The position numbers and the translations under genes were made by a program. The notes beneath the pieces were generated by a model. That model ran no database searches and was not told the origin of the DNA. It saw only the letters and a program-made list of their open reading frames with translations. A stretch of 64,000 nt of DNA from Rubrivivax sp. A210 (GTDB lineage: Bacteria; Pseudomonadota; Gammaproteobacteria; Burkholderiales; Burkholderiaceae_C), in NCBI RefSeq assembly GCF_904426505.1, contig NZ_CAJGBN010000001.1, positions 558,001 to 622,000 of the forward strand. Reading direction: 5' to 3'. Within the stretch, counting starts at the first letter, position 1. Every line of letters begins with the position of its first letter. Below, one piece after another: positions 33,066 through 41,805 of this stretch.

Positions 33066-35342
33066 ATGGACATCGCCTTCGCGCTCAAGGCCGCTACCTT
33101 GGTATTGGCATTCGTGCTTGGCGTCGCCATGGTGTATCGCCTCAGTGGCGGCTCCAAGGGCGCGGCCAGGGCGGCAGCTCGCGCGCCCCGTCTCGCCAAG
33201 GCGGTCGTGGCCAGGCCCGCTTCCCAGCTGCCGCTTCGGGCCTTCGAGGACATCGTCACCGCTACCGAGACGCGGGCCCTGCTGATCTCCATCGAGCGCA
33301 AGACCCGACTCTCACAGGGCATCTACGCCCAGGACTGTATGCCGGTTCTGGAGGCCTTGGCCGAGTTCGTCCAGATGCTTCCGGCATCGGAGTCCCATCA
33401 CCACGCCCACCCCGGCGGGCTGTGGCAGCACCTGCTCGAGGTCGCCGACGTGGCGCTGAGCTTCAGGGCGGGGCTCGAGCTGCCTCCGGGCGCGGGCACC
33501 GAAGAGCGCAAGCGGCTGGAGCACCGCTGGACATACGCCGTCTTTGTTGCCGCGCTGCTGCACGACGTCGGCAAGGCCGTGACCGACGTCCAGGTGACCC
33601 TCTATGGCGACGCCCCGCGGGACGGCAAGGCCTGGACGCCGCTCGCGGGCTCCATGCGGACCTTCGGCGCGCACTGGTACACCGTGGCCTTCGCCGACCC
33701 CACGGACCGCGATTACCAAGCCCACGCCAAGCTGGGTGCGATGCTGATGAGCAGCTTCGTACCGGCCCGCGCGACGCGCTGGCTGGCCGATGAAAGCCAG
33801 GTGCTGTCCCAGTTGGTGGCCTACCTCTCTGGCGAAGGCAAAGACGGCCTCATCGGCTCGCTGATCAAGCGAGCCGACAGCGACTCGGTAAGAAGGAACC
33901 TGTTGCAGGGGCCCCGCACCCGATTTGCGAGCGCGCGCACGCGCCCCCTGGTGGAACGGCTGATGGAAGCGCTTCGGCGCATGCTGATCGAAGGCGGCAG
34001 CCTGCCGCTGAACCGGCCCGGCGCGGCTGGCTGGGTTCACGACGGCAAGGTCTGGTTCGTCTGTGCCCGGCTCGCAGACGAGGTCCGCAGCTATCTGTCC
34101 CAGCATGAAAGCCTGCAGGGGATTCCCGGCAAGGACAAGAACGACCGAATCTTCGATACCTGGCAGGAGTACGGCGCGGCCGAGACGGCACCCGACGGCG
34201 GCGCCGTGTGGCGTGTGCGCGTCGAGTGCGACGGCTGGTCGCCGCCCGACGCTTTCACGGTCCTCTGCTTTGCGTTGGACAAGCTGTTTGCAGACCCGGC
34301 GCAGTACCCGGCGGCGATGAAGGGCCGCGTCTGGCTGTCCCAGCCTGCCGCAGCTGACCCGGGACGCGAAGTGAGTCCGGCGCCACGCGAGGGCCGCGCG
34401 GCACCCCCGGCCGCCCTGACCATACCGCCGAGGCCGGCGGTCACGAGCGAGCTGCAGGGCCCGACGGCCCGCCCTGGCGCCCCAGCCGGGGCCGCCGTCC
34501 TGGAGAGATCCGAGCCGAAGCCAGCGCCCGAGCCGTCGGCGTCAGCATCTTCCCCCTCGGACCACGAACCGCAGGTTCCCGGGGGCGCCGGGGCGGCGAT
34601 GGAACACCAGCCTGCAGTGCCTGTGGGCCAGGCTATCCCTGTCGTTGCCCCCTCCCCTGCTCCAGAGCCGCAGCCCGCCCCTGGACCGGCCCATGTGGCC
34701 GAGCCCGGCCCGGACGATGGAATGCTGTCCCCCAGCGAGACGGCTGTGGCCGACCTGGCCCAGGGGCGCGCGACCAGCACGCCCGAGCTCGGCAAGCCGC
34801 TGCGACCGCGTGAGAGAGGTCAGCGACCCGCTGGCGCAGCGGCGGCATCAGGAAGGACGCCAAGTCCGGCTGCGACAGCTTTCATGGCTTGGGTCGCGCA
34901 ATCGGTTGGAACCGGCGACCTCAAATACAACGAAGACAGCGCCCTCGTGCATTTCGTTCCCGAGGGAGCCCTGCTGCTGTCGCCGGAGATTTTCCGGCGC
35001 TTCCTGAGCCAGCACCAGGCCGTGGCGGACGGCCCCATCGCGGAGCTGCGCCAGTCGCATGGCGACCGCGCCTTTGCGCGTCTGCAGAACGAACTGGCGA
35101 AGTCGGGCTGGACCGTGCGCAATGGTGACGAGAACATGCACTATTACGCCTTCGTCAAGGCCGACAAGGCCCTTTCAAGGACGGCCTCGTTCTGCCTGGT
35201 GGGCAAGCCCGAATTGTTCTGGAATCCGGTCCCTGCCCCGAACAGCCGGATCACGCGCGCGCCCAGGCCCCGGCGCATGTCCCTTCCCGCGGAGGCCAGG
35301 GGCTCATCACCGCCGACGCGGGGCTCACGGAGTGACGCATGA
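33066..35342 (+). CDS. traI: MobH-family relaxase TraI
   Basis: 758 residues. N-terminal membrane helix (AATLVLAFVLGVAMVY), then the TraI_2 domain with the three-histidine motif (H111-H113 in ASESHHHAHPGGLWQHLLEV) and an HD motif (H166-D167 in LLHDVGKA), the marks of MobH relaxases of SXT/R391 and related ICEs. A long Pro/Ala-rich linker (about 430-600) leads to the conserved C-terminal domain (YNEDSALVHFVPEGALLL). It nicks oriT and pilots the strand. Overlaps traD by 4 bases (ATGA). Confidence 0.92.
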   Translation: MDIAFALKAATLVLAFVLGVAMVYRLSGGSKGAARAAARAPRLAKAVVARPASQLPLRAFEDIVTATETRALLISIERKTRLSQGIYAQDCMPVLEALAEFVQMLPASESHHHAHPGGLWQHLLEVADVALSFRAGLELPPGAGTEERKRLEHRWTYAVFVAALLHDVGKAVTDVQVTLYGDAPRDGKAWTPLAGSMRTFGAHWYTVAFADPTDRDYQAHAKLGAMLMSSFVPARATRWLADESQVLSQLVAYLSGEGKDGLIGSLIKRADSDSVRRNLLQGPRTRFASARTRPLVERLMEALRRMLIEGGSLPLNRPGAAGWVHDGKVWFVCARLADEVRSYLSQHESLQGIPGKDKNDRIFDTWQEYGAAETAPDGGAVWRVRVECDGWSPPDAFTVLCFALDKLFADPAQYPAAMKGRVWLSQPAAADPGREVSPAPREGRAAPPAALTIPPRPAVTSELQGPTARPGAPAGAAVLERSEPKPAPEPSASASSPSDHEPQVPGGAGAAMEHQPAVPVGQAIPVVAPSPAPEPQPAPGPAHVAEPGPDDGMLSPSETAVADLAQGRATSTPELGKPLRPRERGQRPAGAAAASGRTPSPAATAFMAWVAQSVGTGDLKYNEDSALVHFVPEGALLLSPEIFRRFLSQHQAVADGPIAELRQSHGDRAFARLQNELAKSGWTVRNGDENMHYYAFVKADKALSRTASFCLVGKPELFWNPVPAPNSRITRAPRPRRMSLPAEARGSSPPTRGSRSDA

Positions 35343-37396
35343 GCGACGGACCCATCGACAACGTTTTTCGGGCGCCCTACGAGTTGGCTTCGGTCGCCGG
35401 CGCCATGGTGTGCGGCTGGATCGTGCTGAGCTGGCCCGGCATGCTTCTGATGACATCCTTCCAGGCCTGCGGCGCCGCGGCGGCGCTGGTGGGCCTTGCT
35501 GCGTGGCGGCTGACCCAGGCACGCCGGGTGCTTCGCTTCCGCAGCGCCGTTCGCGCGCTGGAGCCGTACGCGATGTACCCCGGCGAGATTCCCTGGTCCA
35601 GGAACGCGGTGTTCCTCGGGCAAGGCTTCGAGTGGACGGCCCGTCATACCCAGCGGATGACGCTGCTGGCACAGCCGGAGAACGAGCACCTGAAACAGCA
35701 GTCGGCCCTGTACCGATGGGCACGCCGGATGGAGCTGCGCGTCGACGCGCCGCCTTGGCTGACGCGCTGGACTCGCGAGGACCATCCGTGGAATCCGGTT
35801 CGTCCCCTGCCCCCGGTCGGCGGCAACCCGGCCCTGCATGGCGTCGAAATCGACGAGGAGGAAGTCCACACGGCCCTGGGTGAACTCAACAACCACATGA
35901 TGGTGTACGGCACCACCCGCGTCGGCAAGACGCGCCTGGCGCAGATCCTGATCGAGCAGGACATCGCCCGCGGCGACGTGGTGATCGTCTTCGACCCCAA
36001 GGGCGACGTCGAGCTGCTGCTCGGCATGTATTCGGCCGCCGTCCGCCATGGGCGGGCGAGCGAGTTCCAGCTCTTCCACCTGGGCTTCCCCGAGGTTTCG
36101 AGCCGGTACAACCCCATCGGCAACTTCGAGCAGATCACCGAGGTGGCCACCCGCGCCACGGGCCCTCTGCCCGCCGAGGGCCAGTCGGCGGCCTTCAAGG
36201 CCTTTGCCTGGCGCTACGTCAACGTGATCGCCCGCGCGATGGCGGCCGTCGGCGACCGCCCGGATTTCCGGAAGATCTACAAGTACGGGGTCAGCATCGA
36301 CTCGCTGGCCAAGCGCTACTTTGTCGACTGGCTGGACCGCAATGTGCCGGGCTGGCAGGACCGCTTCGACCCGTATCCCACCAAGGAGCAGAAAGACCTG
36401 GTGCAGAAGGCCGAAAAGAACGGCCGCGAGGTTGAGCTCCTGCTGCTGGCACAGTTTTTCAAGACCAACGGCTACCAGGACGCGATCTTCGACGCCATCG
36501 CGTCCGTGCTGGCCAACGACCGCACCTACTTCGAGAAGCTGGTGAACTCGCTGTACCCGCTGCTGGAAAAGCTCACGACCGGCAAGGTCGCCGACCTGAT
36601 CTCACCGGAGTACGACGACACCACGGACACGCGGCCGCTGCTGGACTGGATGTCGGTCATCAACCGCGGTGGCATCGTGTACTGCGGCTTCGACGCCCTC
36701 TCCATACGGGATGTCGCCGAGGCGGTCAGTGCGTCCATGCTGGCCGACCTGACCTCGACCTTCGGCCGCATCTACAAGCACGGCGCCACCTACGGCATGT
36801 CATGGACCGAAGGCATGCGCCGGGTCCGCCTGCATGCCGACGAACTGAACGAGTTGATCGGCCCCGAGTTCGTGCAGGCCGCCAACAAGGGGGGCGGCGC
36901 CGGCCTCTTCATCACCGGCTACAGCCAGACGGCACAGGACATCGAGGCCAAGGTGGGGTCGACGGCGAAAGCCGAGCAGATCAGCGGCAACCTCAACAGC
37001 ATCGTCATGCTGCGCGTGAAGAACCTCGCCACCGCGGAACGGCTGACCGACCAGCTCGAGCAGGTCAGGGTTTTCACGAGGCTGCAGGCGAGCGGCGTAT
37101 CGGACACCAACGATCCGACCGAGATGGCCGACTTCGCGTCGCGCAACGAGGACCGCGTCTCGACCGAGAAGGTGCCGATGCTCGATCCGGCCTGGCTGAT
37201 GAAGTTGCCCAAGGGCCAGGCGTTCGCGCTGCTGGAAGGCGGCAAGCTGGTGAAGATTCGCATCCCCCTGCCGCTGGCGGCGGGGGAGGAAGGCGTGCCC
37301 GAGAACTGGGAGGCGATGCTGACCGCGATGCGGTCAAGCTACGCCAGCTATGTCGCCCGAAACCCTGAGGACGCGCTGACCGTGGAGGGCGCATAG
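35339..37396 (+). CDS. traD: TraD, type IV coupling protein (SXT/TOL subfamily)
   Basis: 685 residues. Two N-terminal membrane segments, Walker A YGTTRVGKT at 190-198, FDPKGDVELL after it, and a C-terminal ATPase core with LHADELNELIGPEFVQAANKGGGAGLFITGYSQTAQD (described here in parts: HADELNEL, GYSQTAQDIE). A hexameric ATPase that brings the relaxosome to the T4SS. It follows traI by overlap and precedes the DUF4400 gene by 1 base. Confidence 0.93.
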   Translation: MSDGPIDNVFRAPYELASVAGAMVCGWIVLSWPGMLLMTSFQACGAAAALVGLAAWRLTQARRVLRFRSAVRALEPYAMYPGEIPWSRNAVFLGQGFEWTARHTQRMTLLAQPENEHLKQQSALYRWARRMELRVDAPPWLTRWTREDHPWNPVRPLPPVGGNPALHGVEIDEEEVHTALGELNNHMMVYGTTRVGKTRLAQILIEQDIARGDVVIVFDPKGDVELLLGMYSAAVRHGRASEFQLFHLGFPEVSSRYNPIGNFEQITEVATRATGPLPAEGQSAAFKAFAWRYVNVIARAMAAVGDRPDFRKIYKYGVSIDSLAKRYFVDWLDRNVPGWQDRFDPYPTKEQKDLVQKAEKNGREVELLLLAQFFKTNGYQDAIFDAIASVLANDRTYFEKLVNSLYPLLEKLTTGKVADLISPEYDDTTDTRPLLDWMSVINRGGIVYCGFDALSIRDVAEAVSASMLADLTSTFGRIYKHGATYGMSWTEGMRRVRLHADELNELIGPEFVQAANKGGGAGLFITGYSQTAQDIEAKVGSTAKAEQISGNLNSIVMLRVKNLATAERLTDQLEQVRVFTRLQASGVSDTNDPTEMADFASRNEDRVSTEKVPMLDPAWLMKLPKGQAFALLEGGKLVKIRIPLPLAAGEEGVPENWEAMLTAMRSSYASYVARNPEDALTVEGA

Positions 37397-37397
37397 C

Positions 37398-38153
37398 ATG
37401 GCCACCAGCAGCAACGCCAACATCGAGCACGGTGTACTGGTCCGCCAGTGGAAGTGGCCGCTGCGCATCCTGTTCTGGTGGGTCACCATCGGCCTTTTCG
37501 TCTGGGCAGGGACGCTGACGGTCCATTGGTATTGGTCCCGTGACCGCTCGCCCGACGCCCCACTGCTGCATGCTCAGGCGGTTCTGCAGGAAGAGCTGCA
37601 GGAGCTGGCCAGGCTGGAGCCCGTGCTCTTCGATCCGCTGGCCGTGGCCCGCCGGATCAACAGCACGATCCATGATGCCGCGGTGGACACGTCGCTGCTC
37701 TTCGCGCGAGCCTTGATGAACTGGCCGAGTTCGATGCGCAGCAATGCGGCGAGCGAGACGATAAAGGCCACGCCAGACCCTGGGGGCGACTTCGTGCGGC
37801 GGCAGCTGGCCGAGGCTGGAGACGGCTGGCTGCTGATGGCCACGAACACGGGCATCTTTGCCGTGCGCACAGCGACCTATCTGTGCGCGCTGCCGCTGCT
37901 GGCACTGGGCATGATGCTCGGGGCCACTGACGGCCTGGTCGCGCGCGCCAAGCGCAAGGCCTGCGCCGGCCACGAGTCGGCCAGCATTTACCACAGGGCC
38001 AAGCTGGCGGTCAGCTTCGTGGCGATCCTGGGCTACGTCGTCTACCTGGCCTTGCCCGGCGTGGGCGCACCCGTCAAGCTGCTGCTGCCGCTAGCCGTGG
38101 CGCTGGCAGTGCTGCTGAGGCTGCAGTGCGCGTACTACAAGAAATACCTCTAG
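37398..38153 (+). CDS. DUF4400 / TIGR03747-like ICE membrane protein
   Basis: 251 residues with four to five membrane segments (WPLRILFWWVTIGLFVWAG; TYLCALPLLALGMMLG; LAVSFVAILGYVVYLALPG; LLLPLAVALAVLL) and the family ending RLQCAYYKKYL. Members follow traD in SXT-like elements; in IncI/SXT literature similar proteins are linked to transfer efficiency or exclusion, but this is not certain. A diverged copy of its last 28 codons occurs at 38824-38910. Confidence 0.85.
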   Translation: MATSSNANIEHGVLVRQWKWPLRILFWWVTIGLFVWAGTLTVHWYWSRDRSPDAPLLHAQAVLQEELQELARLEPVLFDPLAVARRINSTIHDAAVDTSLLFARALMNWPSSMRSNAASETIKATPDPGGDFVRRQLAEAGDGWLLMATNTGIFAVRTATYLCALPLLALGMMLGATDGLVARAKRKACAGHESASIYHRAKLAVSFVAILGYVVYLALPGVGAPVKLLLPLAVALAVLLRLQCAYYKKYL

Positions 38154-38192
38154 TCCGTCGTGGCCCGATCCTCCGGGCCTCACTGCCCGCAG

Positions 38193-38471
38193 CTACGACT
38201 TCACGACAGCCGTGAAGTCCGACCACTGTTCGATGCGGAAGGCTCGGATGTCTCTGACCAACTGTTGGAACCAAGCCCTGGCTCGGAGCGACTGGATGGC
38301 GAGGAAGAGGTTGGCCATGTCTTCATTGTCGGTCACGTACAGGCTGCCCTGTACACGCCGGAAGCCGTGCTCCCCAAGCACAGCGCCGATGTCGCTGTAC
38401 GCCTGAGGCACCCCTCGCGGATGATGCCTCTGGGTATCTGCAACCACCAGATCAAAGGCCACCGCATACAT
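38193..38471 (-). CDS. vapD: VapD-family (Cas2-like) endoribonuclease toxin
   Basis: 92 residues with the VapD pattern: MYAVAFDLVVADTQRHHP, YSDIGAVLGEHGFRRVQGSLYVTD and FLAIQSLRARAWFQQLVRDIRAFRIE. VapD has the ferredoxin-like fold of Cas2 and cleaves mRNA. The upstream gene, abutting by one base, is the DUF5397/VapX-like antitoxin. The pair is opposite in strand to the tra genes and is flanked by a duplicated piece of the DUF4400 gene. Confidence 0.8.
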   Translation of the reverse strand: MYAVAFDLVVADTQRHHPRGVPQAYSDIGAVLGEHGFRRVQGSLYVTDNEDMANLFLAIQSLRARAWFQQLVRDIRAFRIEQWSDFTAVVKS

Positions 38472-38671
38472 CAGCGCGCCTCCGGGTCGTCCGTCAGGTT
38501 GGTCCAGCGGTACTCCGCCTTCTCACCCGTCTCGACCATCGTGACCTCGATCAGCCAGTCGCCGTCATCCAGCTGCCGGATGGCGTTTCCAACTTCGTAC
38601 TTGGGTCCGACAGGGCCGAAGGTCTTGATCTTTCCCACCGGGAGGGGTGGGGGTGCGGTGGCGACATGCAT
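38471..38671 (-). CDS. DUF5397 / VapX-like antitoxin
   Basis: 66 residues from the ATG at 38671, which has AGGGG 8 bases upstream; an in-frame start 9 codons earlier is less likely. Contains KIKTFGPVGPKYEVGNAIRQLDDGDWLIEV, typical of the DUF5397 partner of VapD. Its stop abuts the vapD start, so translation is coupled. Confidence 0.7.
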   Translation of the reverse strand: MHVATAPPPLPVGKIKTFGPVGPKYEVGNAIRQLDDGDWLIEVTMVETGEKAEYRWTNLTDDPEAR

Positions 38672-38823
38672 GAAGATACCCCTGGGCCGAAGTAGCAATA
38701 GGCGGTTTTACTCCATGTTGGACAGGGCCGGCAGGGTCGTGAAGCGATGGCCAGCGGTACGGTCGGCTGAGCGCCCCTTCGCCCTCCCTGGACCCGGCGC
38801 CAAGGGCGAAGCAGGCTACAAGT

Positions 38824-38910
38824 GCGCCGGTCAAGCTCCTTCCGCCGTTGGCCATCGCCCTCGCGCTGCGGCTGAGGCTGCAGTGCGCGTACTACAAGAA
38901 ATTCCTCTAA
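38824..38910 (+). pseudogene. Diverged duplicate of the 3' end of the DUF4400 gene
   Basis: Encodes APVKLLPPLAIALALRLRLQ followed by CAYYKKFL and a stop. This matches the last 28 codons of the DUF4400 gene at 38069-38153 (APVKLLLPLAVALAVLLRLQ, CAYYKKYL). The DNA identity extends past the stop (CCTCTA, CCGTCGTGG-like). It marks the far side of the inserted VapXD cassette and suggests recombination with a related element. Confidence 0.8.
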
Positions 38911-39016
38911 CCCCGCCGTGGGCCATGAGATGTCGGACGACCGCCCGAAGCTGGTCATCTCGACAAAGCCCTTCATCGAGCGCACTGGCATCGTCGTCGC
39001 CTTCCCCATGGCGCTC

Positions 39017-39625
39017 TCAGACCGCGGTGACGTTGAACCGATCACAGAGGTCATCCACCTGCCGCGCCTTGAGCTTCTCGGCGCGCAGCTTGCGCAGCCC
39101 GCTGCGCTCGAAGATGGCGTAGGCGAACCCGTTGTACATCTGCCGCGACACGTACCGTACACCGTCCCAGCGCGCACTCGCACCGTGGATCGCCCGCGCC
39201 CACGCCTGGCTCACCCTGTAGTCGGCGGATGCGCTGATGTCGTTGTTGAGTCCCAGGGCCTTGAGCGCAGCCCCGGTCATGTCAGCCAGTAGCAGGGTCT
39301 TCCGCCGGTCACAGGTGAACCGCACGACCGAGCGCTCTGTCAGCTCCGCGACCGGCACCTCGTAGCCGCCTCTGACGAACCGCCCGCACTCATGGATGAC
39401 GCTCTCCGCGAAGGCAACTTCGATGGTGCTGGCGGTATAGCAGGTGCCGAACGCATCGGCACCGCCAGGATCGGGATCGTCAAAGCGGTAGACCCCAGCA
39501 GACCAGTACGGCTCGGCGGCCGGATGCCGGCTCAGGCGCATGAGCGACGCGACTTCGATCCTGGTCGGTCGAATCAGATCTTCGAAGGAACCGGGATCAG
39601 GCAGCCGCAGAGACACGCGAGGCAC
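39017..39625 (-). CDS. RES-domain toxin (NAD+-degrading)
   Basis: 202 residues with the RES fold pattern: YWSAGVYRFDDP, GTCYTASTIEVAFAESVIHE and VRYVSRQMYNGFAYAIFER near the end. RES toxins break down NAD+ (MbcT, Res). The start overlaps the upstream antitoxin gene by 29 bases, so the pair is coupled. The Arg and Ser-containing catalytic regions appear intact. Confidence 0.8.
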   Translation of the reverse strand: MPRVSLRLPDPGSFEDLIRPTRIEVASLMRLSRHPAAEPYWSAGVYRFDDPDPGGADAFGTCYTASTIEVAFAESVIHECGRFVRGGYEVPVAELTERSVVRFTCDRRKTLLLADMTGAALKALGLNNDISASADYRVSQAWARAIHGASARWDGVRYVSRQMYNGFAYAIFERSGLRKLRAEKLKARQVDDLCDRFNVTAV

Positions 39626-40211
39626 CTCGCTCGCGCGCCCATGCCACGGCCAGGCGCTCCACCTTGGCCAAGTCTGTCCCGGCCTCTAAAGCGACGGCCA
39701 CGCTCTTTCCAGAGAGGGCGCCGTGTTCGCGCAGCCAGAACATCAGCTTCTCGCTGGTACCGAGGTTGCCGAGCGCGCGGCAGACGGCCGCCACGGCCTC
39801 GCGGTCCATACCAAGGAACGCTTGCGGGTAGAACAGTCGATTGCCGACCTTCACCGCGAAGATTTCACCACGGTCCGAGGCCGGCGCCAAAGCCTGACGG
39901 GTGAGCCCCCAGGCTTGCGCGAGTTGCTCACCGGACACGACGAGGCCATCCTTGACCCACTGGACACGCGCAGCCTCGCCGCGCGCCATGGCACCCGCCA
40001 GGCCGCCCGCGGCCTGAGCATGCAAATTGTCCGCGGCGGCTGTGTCGGCGTGCGCGATCCAGGCTCGAACGCCTCGTGTCTTCGCCAATTGCAGCCCTTG
40101 CTTGCTGACTGCAGAGCGAAGAGTGCCGAGGTCTTCGCTGAGGCGCCCAACGGTGGCCTCAAGCCGCGCGATGCGGCGTAGCAGCACGGGAGTGCTGAGA
40201 TCGGTGCTCAT
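39597..40211 (-). CDS. Probable antitoxin of the RES toxin (DUF2384-like C-terminus)
   Basis: 204 residues: an N-terminal coiled-coil-like segment (LLRRIARLEATVGRLSEDL), a helix-turn-helix (VSGEQLAQAWGLTRQALAP) and a C-terminal part resembling the Xre/MbcA DUF2384 toxin-binding region (LMFWLREHGALSGKSVAVAL). Position just before the RES gene supports the antitoxin role. It is longer than most such antitoxins. CGGCAAA repeats upstream (40231-40275) may be its operator. Confidence 0.65.
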   Translation of the reverse strand: MSTDLSTPVLLRRIARLEATVGRLSEDLGTLRSAVSKQGLQLAKTRGVRAWIAHADTAAADNLHAQAAGGLAGAMARGEAARVQWVKDGLVVSGEQLAQAWGLTRQALAPASDRGEIFAVKVGNRLFYPQAFLGMDREAVAAVCRALGNLGTSEKLMFWLREHGALSGKSVAVALEAGTDLAKVERLAVAWARERGASRVSAAA

Positions 40212-40543
40212 AGGTGGATTCTAGGCAAATCCGGACAACCCGGCAAATACGGCAAACGGAGAAATCGGGCAAAGCCGACCGGTGAAGACTGCAACGACTC
40301 CCAGCTCGTGCTGACCAGGCGCGAGCCAAGCCCGAAACCGGCGGTCACCCAAACATCTACGCCGCCATGACCTTCCGGAAACGGCGCTACTCTCGACAGC
40401 GGACAGAAAGCAGCTCGCTGCCTGCTTTCAAGGCCGACCTTTGCCGATATCGGCAAGTGGCCCGAGCTTTGGGCGACGCCCAAGCCCAGCCGTGCGACGC
40501 ACGAAGATGTCGTGCGCCGCGACTGAACACGGAGCAGTAGCCC
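40212..40543. promoter_or_regulatory. Divergent region between toxin-antitoxin operon and integrase
   Basis: 332 bases. The left part carries three similar heptamers (CGGCAAA, CGGCAAA, GGGCAAA) between 40231 and 40275, likely an operator of the antitoxin operon. A perfect 16-bp palindrome TTGCCGATATCGGCAA (40441-40456) lies about 88 bases before the integrase ATG and could bind an excisionase or repressor. Confidence 0.45.
40441..40456. promoter_or_regulatory. Perfect 16-bp palindrome upstream of integrase
   Basis: TTGCCGATATCGGCAA, fully self-complementary. Perfect palindromes of this length upstream of an integrase gene are typical operators for dimeric regulators. No match to a named operator is claimed. 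Confidence 0.45.
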
Positions 40544-41521
40544 ATGGACTTAGCAGGAAACTCGGACCCGACCCTTGCATCCCTTCTCGCCCACTACCTG
40601 CGCATCAGAATTCTGACCGGCGCTACGGTTGCGAGGTACGACTTGGTGGTGCGCAACCTCACCCGCTTCATTGGGGGCGCCACGGCGGCCCCCAGCGACA
40701 TCGCTCTGAACCGGGTCACACCCGACGTGATGCTGGATTTCAGGGCCTGGTCCCTCAAGAGGATGCGACCCGTCAGCTTCAACACGGAGCGGCGGCACCT
40801 CAGCGTGCTTTTCAATGCCGCCGTGCAGGAAGGTTGGATGCTCAGCAATCCGCTGCGCAAGGTTCAGGGCGCGCCCGTCACGCAACTCCTGCCGAAGGCC
40901 CTGCCCAGGGACTCGATGCAGGCCTACATGGAGTGGCTGCGGACCAGCAAGGCTCTGAACAAGCGCGGCATGGAGGTCGATCTGATCCAGCCGCAGTGGT
41001 TCTGGTTGATCGTCCTGCGGACGCTGTACTACACGGGCATGCGCAAGAGGCAGCTGCTAGGCATGGTGTGGGAAGACATCGACTTCGTCGACAAGACGAT
41101 CAAGATGGCGGCCACGTCGTCGAAGACACGCCGAGAGTGGCTGGTCCCCCTTCCGGATCAGCTGCTACCCGACCTCCTGACTCTCAGATCCCGAACCCAG
41201 GAGCTGTACAAGGGCCAGATGGACCGGAAGCAAGTCTTCTGCCTGCCGCTGTTCAGTGAACGGCGAACGACCTTCCGTCACGCCACGATGCGCCCGGACA
41301 ACCTGGACAACTTCTTTCAACGCCTGCGGCGGGCAATGCCCGTAGATGCGCCCCGGCTGAGCGCGCATCGCGTCAGGCACACCACGTCCACGATCCTGGC
41401 CAACAACGTACCGAACCTGAAGGTAGTCCAGGAACAACTAGGACATGCCTCGATCAACACGACCTACCTGTACGTTCATCCAGACATGCAGGCCATGCGA
41501 AAGGCACTGGCCACGCTCTGA
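40544..41521 (+). CDS. int: Tyrosine recombinase / integrase of element A
   Basis: 325 residues. SAM-like core-binding domain (12-110) and catalytic domain with R167 (GMRKRQLLGM), H275-R278 (SAHRVRHTT), H301 (QLGHASINTT) and nucleophile Y310 (YLYVHP). It is 147 bases from the tRNA-Asn-derived att site, so it most likely integrates element A there, even though it lies at the tRNA-distal end. The start has GGAG-like bases 11-13 before the ATG. Confidence 0.88.
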   Translation: MDLAGNSDPTLASLLAHYLRIRILTGATVARYDLVVRNLTRFIGGATAAPSDIALNRVTPDVMLDFRAWSLKRMRPVSFNTERRHLSVLFNAAVQEGWMLSNPLRKVQGAPVTQLLPKALPRDSMQAYMEWLRTSKALNKRGMEVDLIQPQWFWLIVLRTLYYTGMRKRQLLGMVWEDIDFVDKTIKMAATSSKTRREWLVPLPDQLLPDLLTLRSRTQELYKGQMDRKQVFCLPLFSERRTTFRHATMRPDNLDNFFQRLRRAMPVDAPRLSAHRVRHTTSTILANNVPNLKVVQEQLGHASINTTYLYVHPDMQAMRKALATL

Positions 41522-41667
41522 CATGCGAGGTTTGACCCGGGGGCCGCTTTGAGGACATAATCGAATCGTGGGGTACATGGGCAGGGAAAAAGTCTCGCAA
41601 GTGCCCCCAAGATAAGGTCTTTTCGACATCGGTTCAGTGATCTGTGTGACGGCAGCCTCTTCTGGGC

Positions 41668-41728
41668 GACTGTTAATCCGTAGGTCCCTGGTTCGAGCCC
41701 AGGTCGGGGAGCCAAAAACTCGTTGTAA
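41668..41728 (+). repeat. Attachment site: tRNA-Asn(GTT) 3' fragment, direct repeat copy 1
   Basis: 61 bases identical to 61443-61503. The first 47 are the 3' part of tRNA-Asn from the anticodon arm (ACTGTTAATCC, anticodon GTT) through the T-arm (GGTTCGAGCCC) to the CCA end at 41714; the 5' half of the gene is absent, so this is not a working tRNA. It is the junction between element A and element B. Confidence 0.9.
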
Positions 41729-41739
41729 GTCAAGTACTT

Positions 41740-41768
41740 AGCCCAGCCCTCACCGGCTGGGCTTTTTA
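41740..41768 (+). terminator. Intrinsic terminator after att copy 1
   Basis: Stem AGCCCAGCC / GGCTGGGCT, 6-base loop, then TTTTT. It sits where a tRNA-Asn terminator would, just past the repeat. It differs in sequence from the terminator after copy 2 (61511), so each att came with its own downstream terminator. Confidence 0.85.
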
Positions 41769-41781
41769 CTTTCTGGGGCTG

Positions 41782-41805
41782 CGTTGCCGTTACGTTGCCC
41801 TTACG
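41782..41805 (+). repeat. Putative integrase arm-type site, left end of element B
   Basis: CGTTGCCGTTACGTTGCCCTTACG: two tandem copies of an 11-base unit CGTTGCCNTTA. The same structure with 3 mismatches and the same orientation is at 61284-61307 at the other end of element B. Paired tandem repeats just inside the att sites are typical arm sites of tyrosine integrases. (Sequence given in two units: CGTTGCCGTTA and CGTTGCCCTTA.). Confidence 0.55.

Noticed and set aside
38193..38471. Cas2-like protein as evidence for CRISPR
   Set aside because: It is a VapD-type toxin with its antitoxin; there is no cas1 and no repeat-spacer array in the window.
41668..41728. A complete tRNA-Asn gene
   Set aside because: Only the anticodon arm to the CCA end is present; the acceptor 5' strand and D-arm are missing, as also at 61443.
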